Shown: positions 1 to 8,794, counted from the first letter of the stretch. The stretch: 40,691 nucleotides of DNA from Candidatus Rokubacteria bacterium GWA2_70_23 (GCA_001788395.1 MGBT01000002.1:4192-44882), one strand, 5' to 3'. Translations and numbers: made by a program. The notes: generated by a model from the letters alone, not told the origin.

Positions 1-438
1 CGGACATGCCCCCGCCCAGGATTCCGAGCACGAGCCCCCGCCGCGACTCGAACCAGCGCGCCGCGATGGTCGCGGCCGTCGCCATGCCCATGCCGCCCGC
101 GCCCACCGCCATCAGGACGCCTGCCGTCACGTAGATATGCCAGAGGCTCGTCACGCGGGAGGACAGCATGGTGCCGATCCCGAGGACGGCGAGCGCCAGG
201 ATCATCACGCGACGGCCCCCGGACATGCCCCCGCCCAGGATTCCGAGCACGAGCCCCCGCCGCGACTCGAACCAGCGCGCCGCAATGGTCGCGGCCGTCG
301 CCATGCCCATGCCGCCCGCGCCCACCGCCATCAGGACGCCTGCCGTCACGTAGATATGCCAGAGGCTCGTCACGCGGGAGGACAGCATGGTGCCGATCCC
401 GAGGACGGCGAGCGCCAGGATCATCACGCGACGGGGCC
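1..438. repeat. Two tandem copies of a 219-bp unit (1-219 and 220-438), near-identical
   Basis: cggacatgcccccgcccaggattccgagc... restarts at 220; one clear mismatch (ccgcgatgg vs ccgcaatgg) apart from the copy ends; 219 = 73 codons, so the MFS frame is kept. Confidence 0.95.
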
Positions 439-664
439 CCCAGCGATCGGCCAGCCAGCCCACCATGGGACCGACGGCGCCGACGAGCAGAAGCGACAGG
501 GCGGCCGCGCCCGAGAGCGAGGCCCGGTCCCAGCCGAACTCCGCCTCCATGGGCTTGATGTACACGCCGAACACCGAGCGGAGGCCGGAGGCGGTGATCA
601 TGATGAGCACCACCGCGCCGAGCACGATCCAGCCGTAGTGCAGCTTCCCGCGAGACACGGTCAT
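1..664 (-). CDS. MFS transporter, N-terminal part (runs off window), with internal in-frame duplication
   Basis: Reverse-strand translation MTVSRGKLHYGWIVLGAVVLIMITASGLRSVFGVYIKPMEAEFGWDRASLSGAAALSLLLVGAVGPMVGWLADRWGPRRVMILALAVLGIG... is typical of MFS TM1-TM3 with the GxLADRxGxRR loop; open to the window edge. Confidence 0.85.
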   Translation of the reverse strand, partial: MTVSRGKLHYGWIVLGAVVLIMITASGLRSVFGVYIKPMEAEFGWDRASLSGAAALSLLLVGAVGPMVGWLADRWGPRRVMILALAVLGIGTMLSSRVTSLWHIYVTAGVLMAVGAGGMGMATAATIAARWFESRRGLVLGILGGGMSGGRRVMILALAVLGIGTMLSSRVTSLWHIYVTAGVLMAVGAGGMGMATAATIAARWFESRRGLVLGILGGGMS

Positions 665-781
665 GTCGGCTCCTTGGAGGCGGGCGATGGGCAGCGGGGA
701 CACGATCCCGTGCCCGTTACGATGCCACAGGTGGAGTGGGCGATTCAGCCAGGCCTGGCGGCTGGCAACGACGCGGCGGAA

Positions 782-836
782 GAGCCGGGCCTCTCCTCAC
801 CCACGATACCCCACGGGGTTCGGAGAGACCCGGCCC
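782..836 (-). terminator. Hairpin downstream of clpB with conserved loop motif (family copy 1)
   Basis: Imperfect 15-bp stem gagccgggcctctcc / ggagagacccggccc (13/15) enclosing tcacccacGATACCCCACggggttc; lies between clpB stop and MFS start. Confidence 0.6.
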
Positions 837-891
837 TTCCGCCTCGTCTGCGCGACTCGGTTTGCTCGGACTCGCGTCGTGTCCGCTGCGC

Positions 892-3486
892 TCAGGCGGG
901 GTCGGCGGGGACGTGCTTGCGGAAGACGATCTCGTCGCCGTCGGCGTCGGCCACGATCGTGTCGCCCTCGGCGAACTCGCCCTCGAGCAGGCTCATGGCC
1001 AGCGGGTCCTGGACCATCCGCTGGATCGCGCGCTTCAGCGGGCGGGCGCCGTAGGTCGGATCGAAGCCCTCCCGCGCCAGCAGGGCCTCAGCCGCGGGCG
1101 TCAGATCGAGGGCGATGCGCCGGTTGGCCAGGCGCTGGAGCAGGTGCCGCGCCTGGATGCCCACGATGGCCGCGATCTCCTCGCGCCCCAGCGGACGGAA
1201 GACGACCACCTCGTCGATGCGGTTCAGGAACTCGGGCCGGAGCGTTTGCCGCAGCAGATCGAGGATCAGCGGGCGGACGCGCTCGGGCCGCTCCTCCTCG
1301 CGGAAGATGTGGCTGCCGAGGTTGGAGGTCATGATGATCACCGTGTTGCGGAAGTCCACGGTGCGGCCGTGGCCGTCGGTGAGCCGGCCGTCGTCGAGCA
1401 CCTGCAGGAGCACGTTGAACACATCCGCGTGGGCCTTCTCGATCTCGTCGAAGAGGACCACGGAGTAGGGGCGGCGGCGCACGGCCTCGGTGAGCTGCCC
1501 GCCCTCGTCGTAGCCGACGTAGCCCGGGGGGGCGCCGATGAGCCGGGCCACCGCGTGCTTCTCCATGTACTCGGACATGTCGAGGCGGATGGTGGCGCGC
1601 TCGTCGTCGAAGAGGAACTCGGCGAGCGCCCGCGCCAGCTCGGTTTTTCCCACGCCCGTGGGTCCGAGGAAGAGGAAGGAGCCGATGGGCCGGTTCGGGT
1701 CCGACAGTCCCGCGCGCGCCCGGCGCACGGCGTTGGACACGGCGATGATCGCCTCGGCCTGCCCGACCACTCGCTGGCTCAGGCGCTGCTCCATCTTCAC
1801 GAGCTTCTGGACCTCGGCCTCCAGGAGCCGCGAGACGGGGATGCCGGTCCACTTGGCCACGGTCTCGGCCACGTCCTCCTCGTCCACCTCCTCCTTGAGC
1901 ATCTTGCCGCCCTTGCAGATCTCGGCGAGCCGCGCGTTCTCTCGCTCGAGGCGCCGGTCGAGCTCGGGCAGCGTGCCATAGCGGAGCTCCGCCGCCTTCT
2001 GGAGATCGCCGCGTCGCTGGGCATCCTCCATCTGGACCCGCGCGGCCTCGGCGTCCTCCTTGATCCGGCTGAGGGCCATGATCGCGGACTTCTCGGCCTC
2101 CCACTGCGCCTTGAGCCCGGCGGACTTCTCCTTGAGCTCGGCGAGCTCGGCGTCGAGCCGGTGGAGCCGCTCGCGCGACACCTCGTCGGACTCCCGCGCC
2201 ACCGACACCCGCTCGATCCCGAGCTGCATGATCCGGCGCTCGATCTCGTCGATCTCGCCGGGCACGGAGTCGATCTCGATGCGGAGCCGCGAGGCGGCCT
2301 CGTCGATCAGGTCGATGGCCTTGTCCGGCAGGAAGCGATCGGCGATGTAGCGGTGGGAGAGGACGGCCGCCGCCACCAGCGCCGAGTCCTTGATCTTCAC
2401 CTTGTGGTGGACCTCGTACTTCTCCTTGAGTCCGCGGAGGATCGCGATGGTGTCCTCCACCGAGGGCTCGCGGACCATCACGGGCTGGAAGCGGCGCTCC
2501 AGCGCCGGGTCCTTCTCGATGTGCTTGCGGTACTCGTCGAGGGTCGTGGCGCCGACACAGCGGAGCTCGCCGCGGGCCAGCGCCGGCTTGAGCATGTTGG
2601 CCGCATCCACGGCGCCTTCCGCGGCCCCCGCGCCGACCAGCGTGTGGAGCTCGTCGATGAAGCAGACGATCTGGCCCTCCGCCTCGGTGATCTCGCGGAG
2701 GACGGCCTTGAGGCGATCCTCGAACTCGCCGCGGTACTTCGCTCCGGCCACCATGCCGCCGATGTCGAGCCCCACCAGGCGCTTCCCCTTGAGCCCCTCG
2801 GGCACGTCCCCCGCCACGATGCGCTGGGCGAGTCCCTCCACGATGGCCGTCTTGCCCACGCCGGGCTCGCCGATGAGCACGGGGTTGTTCTTGGTCCGCC
2901 TGGAGAGCACCTGGACGACCCGCCGGATCTCCTCGTCGCGCCCGATCACGGGGTCGAGCTTGCCCTTGCGCGCCAGCTCCGTGAGGTCCTTGGAATAGCG
3001 CTGGAGCGCCTGGTACTTCTCCTCGGGATTCACGTCGGTCACGCGCTGGGTGCCGCGCACGTCCACCAGCGCCCGGTAGATTGCCTCCGGCGTCACGCCC
3101 TGGCCCGCGAGGATGCGCGCCGCCGCGCCCGCCTTCTCCTGGGCGATGCCGATGAGCAGGTGCTCGGCGGAGCAGTACTCGTCCTTGAGGCGCTGGGCCT
3201 CGTCCCAGGCGCTGTTCAGGACGGCTTCGAGCCGCGGGGAGATGTACTGGCGCCCGCCGCCACGCACCTTGGGGAGCTTGTCCAGCTCGGCCTGCACCTG
3301 GCGCCGGATGGCCTCGGCGTGGGCTCCGAGCTTGGCCAGGAGCGGGCCCACCACACCCTCCTGCTGCTGCATGAGGGTCAGCAGCAGATGCTCGGGCTCG
3401 AGCCCCTGATGGTTTCCCTGATCCGCGAGGGCCTGGGCGGCCTCGACCGCTTCGCGCGCTTTCACCGTCAGCTTGTCGAATCTCAT
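892..3486 (-). CDS. clpB: ATP-dependent chaperone ClpB (864 aa)
   Basis: [21 protein letters not shown]..., two AAA+ modules ([37 protein letters not shown]), middle coiled-coil, C-terminal D2 domain. Confidence 0.97.
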   Translation of the reverse strand: MRFDKLTVKAREAVEAAQALADQGNHQGLEPEHLLLTLMQQQEGVVGPLLAKLGAHAEAIRRQVQAELDKLPKVRGGGRQYISPRLEAVLNSAWDEAQRLKDEYCSAEHLLIGIAQEKAGAAARILAGQGVTPEAIYRALVDVRGTQRVTDVNPEEKYQALQRYSKDLTELARKGKLDPVIGRDEEIRRVVQVLSRRTKNNPVLIGEPGVGKTAIVEGLAQRIVAGDVPEGLKGKRLVGLDIGGMVAGAKYRGEFEDRLKAVLREITEAEGQIVCFIDELHTLVGAGAAEGAVDAANMLKPALARGELRCVGATTLDEYRKHIEKDPALERRFQPVMVREPSVEDTIAILRGLKEKYEVHHKVKIKDSALVAAAVLSHRYIADRFLPDKAIDLIDEAASRLRIEIDSVPGEIDEIERRIMQLGIERVSVARESDEVSRERLHRLDAELAELKEKSAGLKAQWEAEKSAIMALSRIKEDAEAARVQMEDAQRRGDLQKAAELRYGTLPELDRRLERENARLAEICKGGKMLKEEVDEEDVAETVAKWTGIPVSRLLEAEVQKLVKMEQRLSQRVVGQAEAIIAVSNAVRRARAGLSDPNRPIGSFLFLGPTGVGKTELARALAEFLFDDERATIRLDMSEYMEKHAVARLIGAPPGYVGYDEGGQLTEAVRRRPYSVVLFDEIEKAHADVFNVLLQVLDDGRLTDGHGRTVDFRNTVIIMTSNLGSHIFREEERPERVRPLILDLLRQTLRPEFLNRIDEVVVFRPLGREEIAAIVGIQARHLLQRLANRRIALDLTPAAEALLAREGFDPTYGARPLKRAIQRMVQDPLAMSLLEGEFAEGDTIVADADGDEIVFRKHVPADPA

Positions 3487-4520
3487 CTGGGCATCTCCGG
3501 GCGGAGCAGCTTGAGCTCCATCAACAATTCCTTCTCCCGCGGGCCGAGCCCCGTGGGGACGGTCACCTGCACCCGCACGTACTGGTCCCCGCCGCCGCCG
3601 CCCTTGAGATGGGGCATGCCGTAGCCCGGGAGGCGGAAGTTGCGCCCCCCCGACGTCTCGGGAGGGATCTTCATGGACACCTGGCCCTTGAGCGTGGGGA
3701 CCTGCACCTCGGCGCCGAGCGCGGCATCCACGAAGGGCACCGGCAGGTCCACGTAGAGGTCGTCGCCCTTCCGCTCGAAGCGCTCATGGGGTCGCACCGC
3801 CACGCGAAGGTACAGGTTTGCCCGCCTGCCGCCTGATCCGCGGGGGCCCTCGCCCGACACGCGGATGCGTGCGCCCGTGTCCACCCCCGCGGGGATCTTC
3901 ACCTCGAGGTGCCGGCGACCCTTGGCCCACCCACTCCCGCGGCACTGGCCGCAGGGCCGGCGGTTCACGTGCCCGGCCCCGCCGCAGGCGCCGCAGGGCT
4001 CGTCGAGCTCCAGCGAGATCGTCTTCCGCGCCCCGTGGAAGGCCTCCTCGAGGGAGAGGTCGATGGCGGCCTCGGCGTCTCCGCCCCGCTCGGCTTCGAG
4101 GTCGCCGCCGAGATCGCCCAGGTCGGTGAACTCGAGGTCGCGGAGCCCCCCGCGCCGGGTATCCCGCACCCGGCCGCCGCCGCGCCCCAGGTCGCCGAAG
4201 ATCGTCCGGAAGAAGTCGGAGACCCCCCGGGGGTCTCCGCCCCGCCGGAAGTGGACCTCGTCCCCCTCGGCAGGGGAGCCGGCGCCCGCGCCGGTCTCCG
4301 CGGAGCGATGCCAGTCGGGGCCGAGGGTGTCGTAGCGCTTGCGTTTCGCGGGATCGGAGAGGACTTCGTAGGCCTCGTTGATCTCCTGGAAGCGGGCCGC
4401 CGACCCCTTGGAGACGTCGGGGTGGTGCTTGCGGGCGAGCCGGCGATAGGCGGTCTTGATCGCCTTGTCGTCGGCGCTCCGGCCGACGCCCAGGATCTTG
4501 TAGTAGTCCTTGTAATCCAT
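3483..4520 (-). CDS. DnaJ/CbpA-type co-chaperone with J-domain and DnaJ C-terminal domain
   Basis: [39 protein letters not shown] (HPD motif); reduced CxxC region [26 protein letters not shown] overlap with clpB. Confidence 0.93.
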   Translation of the reverse strand: MDYKDYYKILGVGRSADDKAIKTAYRRLARKHHPDVSKGSAARFQEINEAYEVLSDPAKRKRYDTLGPDWHRSAETGAGAGSPAEGDEVHFRRGGDPRGVSDFFRTIFGDLGRGGGRVRDTRRGGLRDLEFTDLGDLGGDLEAERGGDAEAAIDLSLEEAFHGARKTISLELDEPCGACGGAGHVNRRPCGQCRGSGWAKGRRHLEVKIPAGVDTGARIRVSGEGPRGSGGRRANLYLRVAVRPHERFERKGDDLYVDLPVPFVDAALGAEVQVPTLKGQVSMKIPPETSGGRNFRLPGYGMPHLKGGGGGDQYVRVQVTVPTGLGPREKELLMELKLLRPEMPR

Positions 4521-4597
4521 CGTGCGAGACTCCGAAACGGCGCCCTGGCCCGTGCGGCCCAGGCGGACGCCGCTTCGTGTCAATTCTAGCAGATGGA

Positions 4598-4850
4598 TGG
4601 GCGCCCCGGCAGGGGAGCGGCTACGTCCTGGCGCGGATGGAGCCCATGGACGAGGCATGGGCGCAGTCCCGTCCCTCGCGGTCGTGGAGCACGGCCTCGA
4701 GGAAGACGACGGGCCGCCCCCGCTCGATGACGCTGCCCTCGCCCAGCACGGGACCCGCCGTCACAGGCACGAGAAAGCTCACGGTGAGCGAGGAGGTGGA
4801 CAACCTCTGGCCGGGCTCGAACCGGGTGTGGGCGGCCAGCGCCATGCACA
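4598..4850 (-). pseudogene. Fragment of PaaI-type thioesterase gene (partial duplicate of 10357-10607)
   Basis: Side-by-side comparison with 10357-10607 gives roughly 85-90% identity by eye, from gggcgccc(c/a)ggc(a/g)ggggagcggctac to gccagcgccatgcaca. Confidence 0.9.
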
Positions 4851-5132
4851 CCTGCTTGGTGTCGAAGTCGGTGATGATGTCGCCCGCCGCGATCCCGGCC
4901 GTCTCGGCGGTGCTGTCGTGGACCACGTCGGAGATCAGCACCCCCTTGGCCTCGCGCAGGCCGAAGCTCTTCGCCAGCTCGGGCGTGAGGGCTGGATGGA
5001 CACGCCGAGCCAGCCCCGCGTCACCTTGCCCTTGGCCACCAGCTCCGTGTAGATGCGCCGGGCCATGTTCGCCGGGATGGCGAAGCCGATGCCGGCGTTG
5101 CCGCCGGAGCGGGAGAGGATGGCGCTGTTGAT
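4851..5132 (-). pseudogene. Fragment of htrA (PDZ1 region; partial duplicate of about 11260-11544) fused directly to the thioesterase fragment
   Basis: gtcgaagtcggtgatgatgtcgcccgccgcgatcccggcc...gagaggatggcgctgttgatgc matches intact htrA at roughly 94% by eye, with a 1-nt deletion near 4989; similarity stops at 5132. Confidence 0.9.
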
Positions 5133-5339
5133 GCGGGCGGAGCGCGGGCCCGGGAGGGTTGACGGAGGCCGTCCCTGGCTGAGCGGCGTGTCGGCCAAGC
5201 TGACTGGGCCCGCGGTTCCCGGGCGAGGCGGGCGCCTCGCCGCCGAGCCGGGGCATTCCCTGACGGGGCCGGCAGCCGGCGCGCCGGGAAGAGGGCCTTC
5301 ATCCCGCCTATGCACAACGCGGGAAGTACTACGAGCGCG

Positions 5340-6518
5340 TCAAATCGTACCCCGCTCGCGCATCGCTTGAATGTGGTGGCTATTCATCCCCAAGACCTCG
5401 CCGTAGATGGCCTCGTTGTGCTCGCCGAGGCGCGGGGGAAATGCCAGCTCCGCCCGGCCCTCGTCGCTCACCTCGGCCAGCGGCGGCAGAACGACCTCCG
5501 TGCCGCTTCGAGCGTCCTTCGCGCGAGTGAACGCCTTCTTCAGCAGCGGCTCCTCGAGCACATCGTTCAGCGAATTCAGCTTCGCCACGGGGACACCGAT
5601 GCGGTTCAGCGCCGCCAGCAACTCGATGGTTGTCAGCTGTCGCGTGCAGTCGGCGATGCGCGCGTTGAGGCGGCCCACGTCGGCGATGCGGCCCGCGTTG
5701 CGTTGATACTCCGGCTCGGCCAGGGACTCGAAGCCGGGCAGCCTGGTGACCGCTTCCCACTGCCGGTCGTTGCCGACCGTGACGTACACGTATCCATCGC
5801 GGGTCGGGTACACCGACACCGGCGCGAAGAACTGGTGCGTGTTACCCCGCCGCGTCACCTTCTCGCCGAGCGCCACGAGCATCAGCGGGCTTGCCATCCA
5901 CGTTGCCGCCGAGCGGAACATTGACACGTCAATGCGCGATCCCTCACCCGTGACTGCGCGCTTGTACAGCGCCTTCATCACCGCCCCGTACGCATGTTCC
6001 GCCGCGCCGAGATCCACCATCGGCAGCCCGAACACGAGCGGCGTCCCGTCGGGCTCACCCGTCAGCTCCATCCACCCCGCTCGCGCCTGCAGAACCGGAT
6101 CGTACGCGGCCTCGTCATGCTCGGGTCCAAAGCCCGACACGCCCACCCAGATGAGATCGGGGCGAATGGCCTTCAATGATTCGTACTCGATGCCGAGCTT
6201 GGCATAGCTGGAGACGCGGTTATTGGTGGCAAACATGTCGACAGGGAGTCGAGCAATCAGCTCATGCAAGAGCGCGCGGCCTTCCTCTTCCGCAAGATTC
6301 AGCGTGATCGCCTGCTTGCCGCAGTTGTTCGGCAGGAAATAGCTCGCCATCCCGTCTTCGCCGAGACATTTCCGCCCGACGTGACGGTTGGGGTCGCCGC
6401 GCCCGGGGGCCTCCACGCGAATCACGCGCGCCCCATCACGGGCGAGGCGCTGCGTGAGGAATGGCAGAGTCGTGGCCTGCTCGAGCGAGAGGACGGTGAG
6501 GTTGGAAAGAAGAGGCAT
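5340..6518 (-). CDS. CaiB/BaiF (type III) CoA-transferase, 392 aa
   Basis: MPLLSNLTVLSLEQATTLPFLTQRLARDGARVIRVEAPGRGDPNRHVGR...YDPVLQARAGWMELTG...GEGSRIDVSMFRSA... family hallmarks over the full length. Confidence 0.93.
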   Translation of the reverse strand: MPLLSNLTVLSLEQATTLPFLTQRLARDGARVIRVEAPGRGDPNRHVGRKCLGEDGMASYFLPNNCGKQAITLNLAEEEGRALLHELIARLPVDMFATNNRVSSYAKLGIEYESLKAIRPDLIWVGVSGFGPEHDEAAYDPVLQARAGWMELTGEPDGTPLVFGLPMVDLGAAEHAYGAVMKALYKRAVTGEGSRIDVSMFRSAATWMASPLMLVALGEKVTRRGNTHQFFAPVSVYPTRDGYVYVTVGNDRQWEAVTRLPGFESLAEPEYQRNAGRIADVGRLNARIADCTRQLTTIELLAALNRIGVPVAKLNSLNDVLEEPLLKKAFTRAKDARSGTEVVLPPLAEVSDEGRAELAFPPRLGEHNEAIYGEVLGMNSHHIQAMRERGTI

Positions 6519-6904
6519 GGCGCGGCTATTCGTTGCTCATCACCGGCCAGCGCAGTTCCTTGCCGTTCAGCACCGCCGGCACTTGCGGCGCATGGCAACA
6601 CGAAGCGCCGTCTCGGTCATGGCGGGCCCTTGGTGTCACGGCGTGGATGACGCGGGCGAGCATCGCGCGCCAATCCTGCCATAGCGCGTGGGAGAGGTCA
6701 AACCGCAGCCTCGACGCGAAGGGCAGGGGGCCGCGGGCCGTCCCTCGCACCCGGGAGGGCTTCGCCCGCCGCCGAGCCCTTTCGCGCGCGCGCCGGCCGG
6801 GTAGTGCCCTGATTTGATTTCGGTGGGGGGAAACCCGGCCGAGGCCAACCGCCCCGCCCCTTGCATCCTGAAGGCTGCGCTGTCTCCGCACTTCGCGTGC
6901 TACA

Positions 6905-6990
6905 CCTTCGTCACGGGGCAACGGAGCCTGCTGTCACGACCGCCAGGGCGGCGGGGGTCACCGGCCGAGTGTGGGACTTGCGGGAAGCGC
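6905..6990 (+). pseudogene. Possible C-terminal remnant of an IS transposase
   Basis: LHLRHGATEPAVTTARAAGVTGRVWDLREAL resembles transposase C-termini of the type ...HxTLxxTPAMAAGVTDRxWxLxEL. Confidence 0.35.
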
Positions 6991-6997
6991 TCGCGCG

Positions 6998-7160
6998 AAC
7001 ACCCTCTCCCAAGCCGACAACCTCGACGTGCTCCGCGGCCACGTCAAGGGCGAGGCGGTCGATCTCGCCTACCTCGACCCGCCATTACAGGAGCAATCAG
7101 GAGTACAAGGTCCTCTTCCGGGAGCATAGCGGGAGCAAGTCCGCATCGCGGATCTCGCCA
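6998..7160 (+). pseudogene. N-terminal fragment of an adenine-specific (N4/N6) DNA methyltransferase, frameshifted at the DPPF motif
   Basis: NTLSQADNLDVLRGHVKGEAVDLAYLDPP, then frame change, SNQEYKVLFREHSGSKSASRI; matches the canonical 'GDNLDVLR...VDLxYLDPPFNSNxxYxVLF' start of this family. Confidence 0.8.
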
Positions 7161-7262
7161 CCGGCGCATGAGCGGCGGCGCATGAGCGGCATGAAGCGCC
7201 CATCTCGGTCATGGCGGGTCAGTGGTGCCAGAGCCACTTTCCCCCACCGGCCGTGACAGAGG

Positions 7263-7347
7263 GGCCGCGACTCCAGCCCCAGCAGGCTCTTGCCGCGGGT
7301 GTTGGCCTTGAGGGCGACGGTATCGTCCGGCGTGTCGCCGATGATCG
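7263..7347 (-). pseudogene. Fragment of htrA PDZ1-PDZ2 linker, fused in frame to an unrelated N-terminus (ORF 7097-7432)
   Basis: [28 protein letters not shown] versus [28 protein letters not shown] in intact HtrA (10811-12283); ORF starts MLSPRDDLQELDELQEDDASKQ behind GGAGG. Confidence 0.85.
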
Positions 7348-7583
7348 TTTCGGTGTTCGGCTCGTCCTGCTTGGAGGCGTCATCTTCCTGAAGTTCGTCG
7401 AGTTCCTGCAGGTCATCACGGGGCGAGAGCATGTCTCGCTACCTCCGATTAGCAGGTTCACCTCGGTGGCGCCCCTCGGCGCCGCGGCGTCGACCAGCCC
7501 GCCACAGCCTCCAGGGTCGCGAGGACCTCGTCGAAGCGCTCGCGGAGGTCGCTCAGCACGTGATCGGCGTCGACGCGTCGAGG

Positions 7584-7820
7584 TTAGTGGATCGCAACCA
7601 GGGCCTTCTTGGCTTTCAAGGGCAGCTCGACGGGAACGAACCAACCTCGGGGGTACAGGTAATCTTCGCCCGATTCGTCAAGGACGCGGATGTCAGACAG
7701 CCTGTCGTTGCGCTTCGGCTTCACGACGCGATAAATCTTGCCGACGATAAGGTCGGCATCGTACTCGCCGTTGTGGATGCACACCGCGAACTCCCCCGAC
7801 CTGCCTCCTCGGCTCGTCAT
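7584..7820 (-). CDS. Small hypothetical protein (78 aa), cassette-like
   Basis: MTSRGGRSGEFAVCIHNGEYDADLIVGKIYRVVKPKRNDRLSDIRVLDESGEDYLYPRGWFVPVELPLKAKKALVAIH; protein-like composition, DESGEDYLYP..(W/Y)FVPVELP pattern. Confidence 0.7.
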   Translation of the reverse strand: MTSRGGRSGEFAVCIHNGEYDADLIVGKIYRVVKPKRNDRLSDIRVLDESGEDYLYPRGWFVPVELPLKAKKALVAIH

Positions 7821-7825
7821 GATCG

Positions 7826-8059
7826 CTAGTCCAAATTCCTCTTTCGCTTGACGTAGACTCGCCCGATCCCATGGGCTTCAAACCAGTGAAGCTCGGCCCG
7901 GTGGAGCGTTCCGTCGTCGAACCGGATCGTGGCCTCGCCCTTCATCTTACGCCATCGCCCAGCCCCAAACCTCTGGATCAGATGTGTCCGAATCCGGACC
8001 GACCGTCCGGCGCTGATAGCCTCCGCGTTCCTGATTCTGCCGACGATCGTGAAGTGCAT
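7826..8059 (-). CDS. Small hypothetical protein (77 aa), cassette-like
   Basis: MHFTIVGRIRNAEAISAGRSVRIRTHLIQRFGAGRWRKMKGEATIRFDDGTLHRAELHWFEAHGIGRVYVKRKRNLD; 5 nt upstream of the 78-aa ORF. Confidence 0.7.
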   Translation of the reverse strand: MHFTIVGRIRNAEAISAGRSVRIRTHLIQRFGAGRWRKMKGEATIRFDDGTLHRAELHWFEAHGIGRVYVKRKRNLD

Positions 8060-8170
8060 CGAGCTCTATTGCTTGAGCGCTTCGCGCGTCTCGTCAAGTG
8101 TCGACGAATTCAGATGGACGGGGCGAGCGCCACGCTGCGCCGCCGCCTTCGTACGCGTGGCCGGTCTTCG

Positions 8171-8250
8171 TTACTCCTGCATCTCCGCCTCCGGCCTCTC
8201 CAGCCAGAAGCGCATGCCCATCTCGCGATACATCGTCGTGGCGATGGCGG
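8171..8250 (-). pseudogene. Short C-terminal gene fragment, possibly of a TPR/adenylate cyclase-type protein
   Basis: ...AIATTMYREMGMRFWLERPEAEMQE* resembles the extreme C-terminus seen in cyclase/ATPase-TPR proteins; no upstream domain present. Confidence 0.35.
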
Positions 8251-8369
8251 GAGGCGGATTCAGCGCGGGACGTCGCCCCAGACGACGTAGCGCCGGCGCG
8301 CACGCCGCTCCCGCCCCTCCTCGACCATCCGCTGTTCCTGGGCCGCCACGAGATCGAGTAGGGGATCGC

Positions 8370-8394
8370 CGAAGTCGGTGATGATGTCGCCCGC
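8370..8394 (-). repeat. 25-bp htrA-derived fragment
   Basis: cgaagtcggtgatgatgtcgcccgc is identical to 4863-4887 (htrA pseudo-copy) and differs at two positions from intact htrA. Confidence 0.8.
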
Positions 8395-8708
8395 TTTGCT
8401 TCAAGCAACGCGAGACCTGGCTTGCCTGCGAAGTCGCATGCAACAACGAGATCCCAATTGGGCTTGTTGGCTCCCCGCGGATGAACCAGCCACCAGGCGG
8501 CAAGATCATTCCAGCAGTCGGTGCCGGGAAGGAACTGGGCGCCGCAGTCTTCCACGCAGGCCTCTGCGGGTTCGCTGTGACCCCTCGGCTGCCAGACCGG
8601 AGGGCGAGCAACGGCACAATCGCTCAGACCAACGAGCTCCGAGAACTCAGCCGGAAAGCCCCGGCGCGCCGTCCAGTCCAAAATATGCTTTCGGCTGCCC
8701 CGAGTCAT
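8395..8708 (-). pseudogene. Truncated cassette-like hypothetical protein
   Basis: MTRGSRKHILDWTARRGFPAEFSELVGLSDCAVARPPVWQPRGHSEPAEACVEDCGAQFLPGTDCWNDLAAWWLVHPRGANKPNWDLVVACDFAGKPGLALLEAK is protein-like up to the junction with the 25-bp htrA fragment, then meaningless. Confidence 0.65.
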
Positions 8709-8720
8709 CGGCTCCAATCC

Positions 8721-8778
8721 GGATAACGGTCGGCGTCAGCGGCGCCGCCTCGGCGACCGCTGCACGCTGTTGTTCGGC
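8721..8778 (-). other. attC-like integron recombination site
   Basis: Minus strand: GCCGAAC-AAC-AGCGTGCAGCGG-TCGCCGAGGCGGCG-CCGCTGACGC-CGACC-GTTATCC. L'' GCGT(G)CAGCGG pairs with L' CCGCTG-ACGC leaving one unpaired G in L''; AAC/GTT ends; about 58 bp; immediately 3' of the ORF ending at 8795. Confidence 0.75.
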
Positions 8779-8794
8779 GTCACGCTCGTCACTC

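Noticed and set aside
736-3624. 962-aa plus-strand ORF antisense to clpB
   Set aside because: Low-complexity composition (L/G/H/R/E-rich) typical of GC-rich antisense frames; the opposite strand encodes unmistakable ClpB.
7560-7583. Second attC site after the 78-aa ORF (CACTAACC TCGACGCGTCGACGCC)
   Set aside because: There is a CTAAC-like half-box and a palindrome, but no matching L'/R' arm with GTTRRRY within expected distance; at most a half-site.
7584-8059. Toxin-antitoxin module
   Set aside because: Size and spacing fit, but no recognisable toxin or antitoxin motif.
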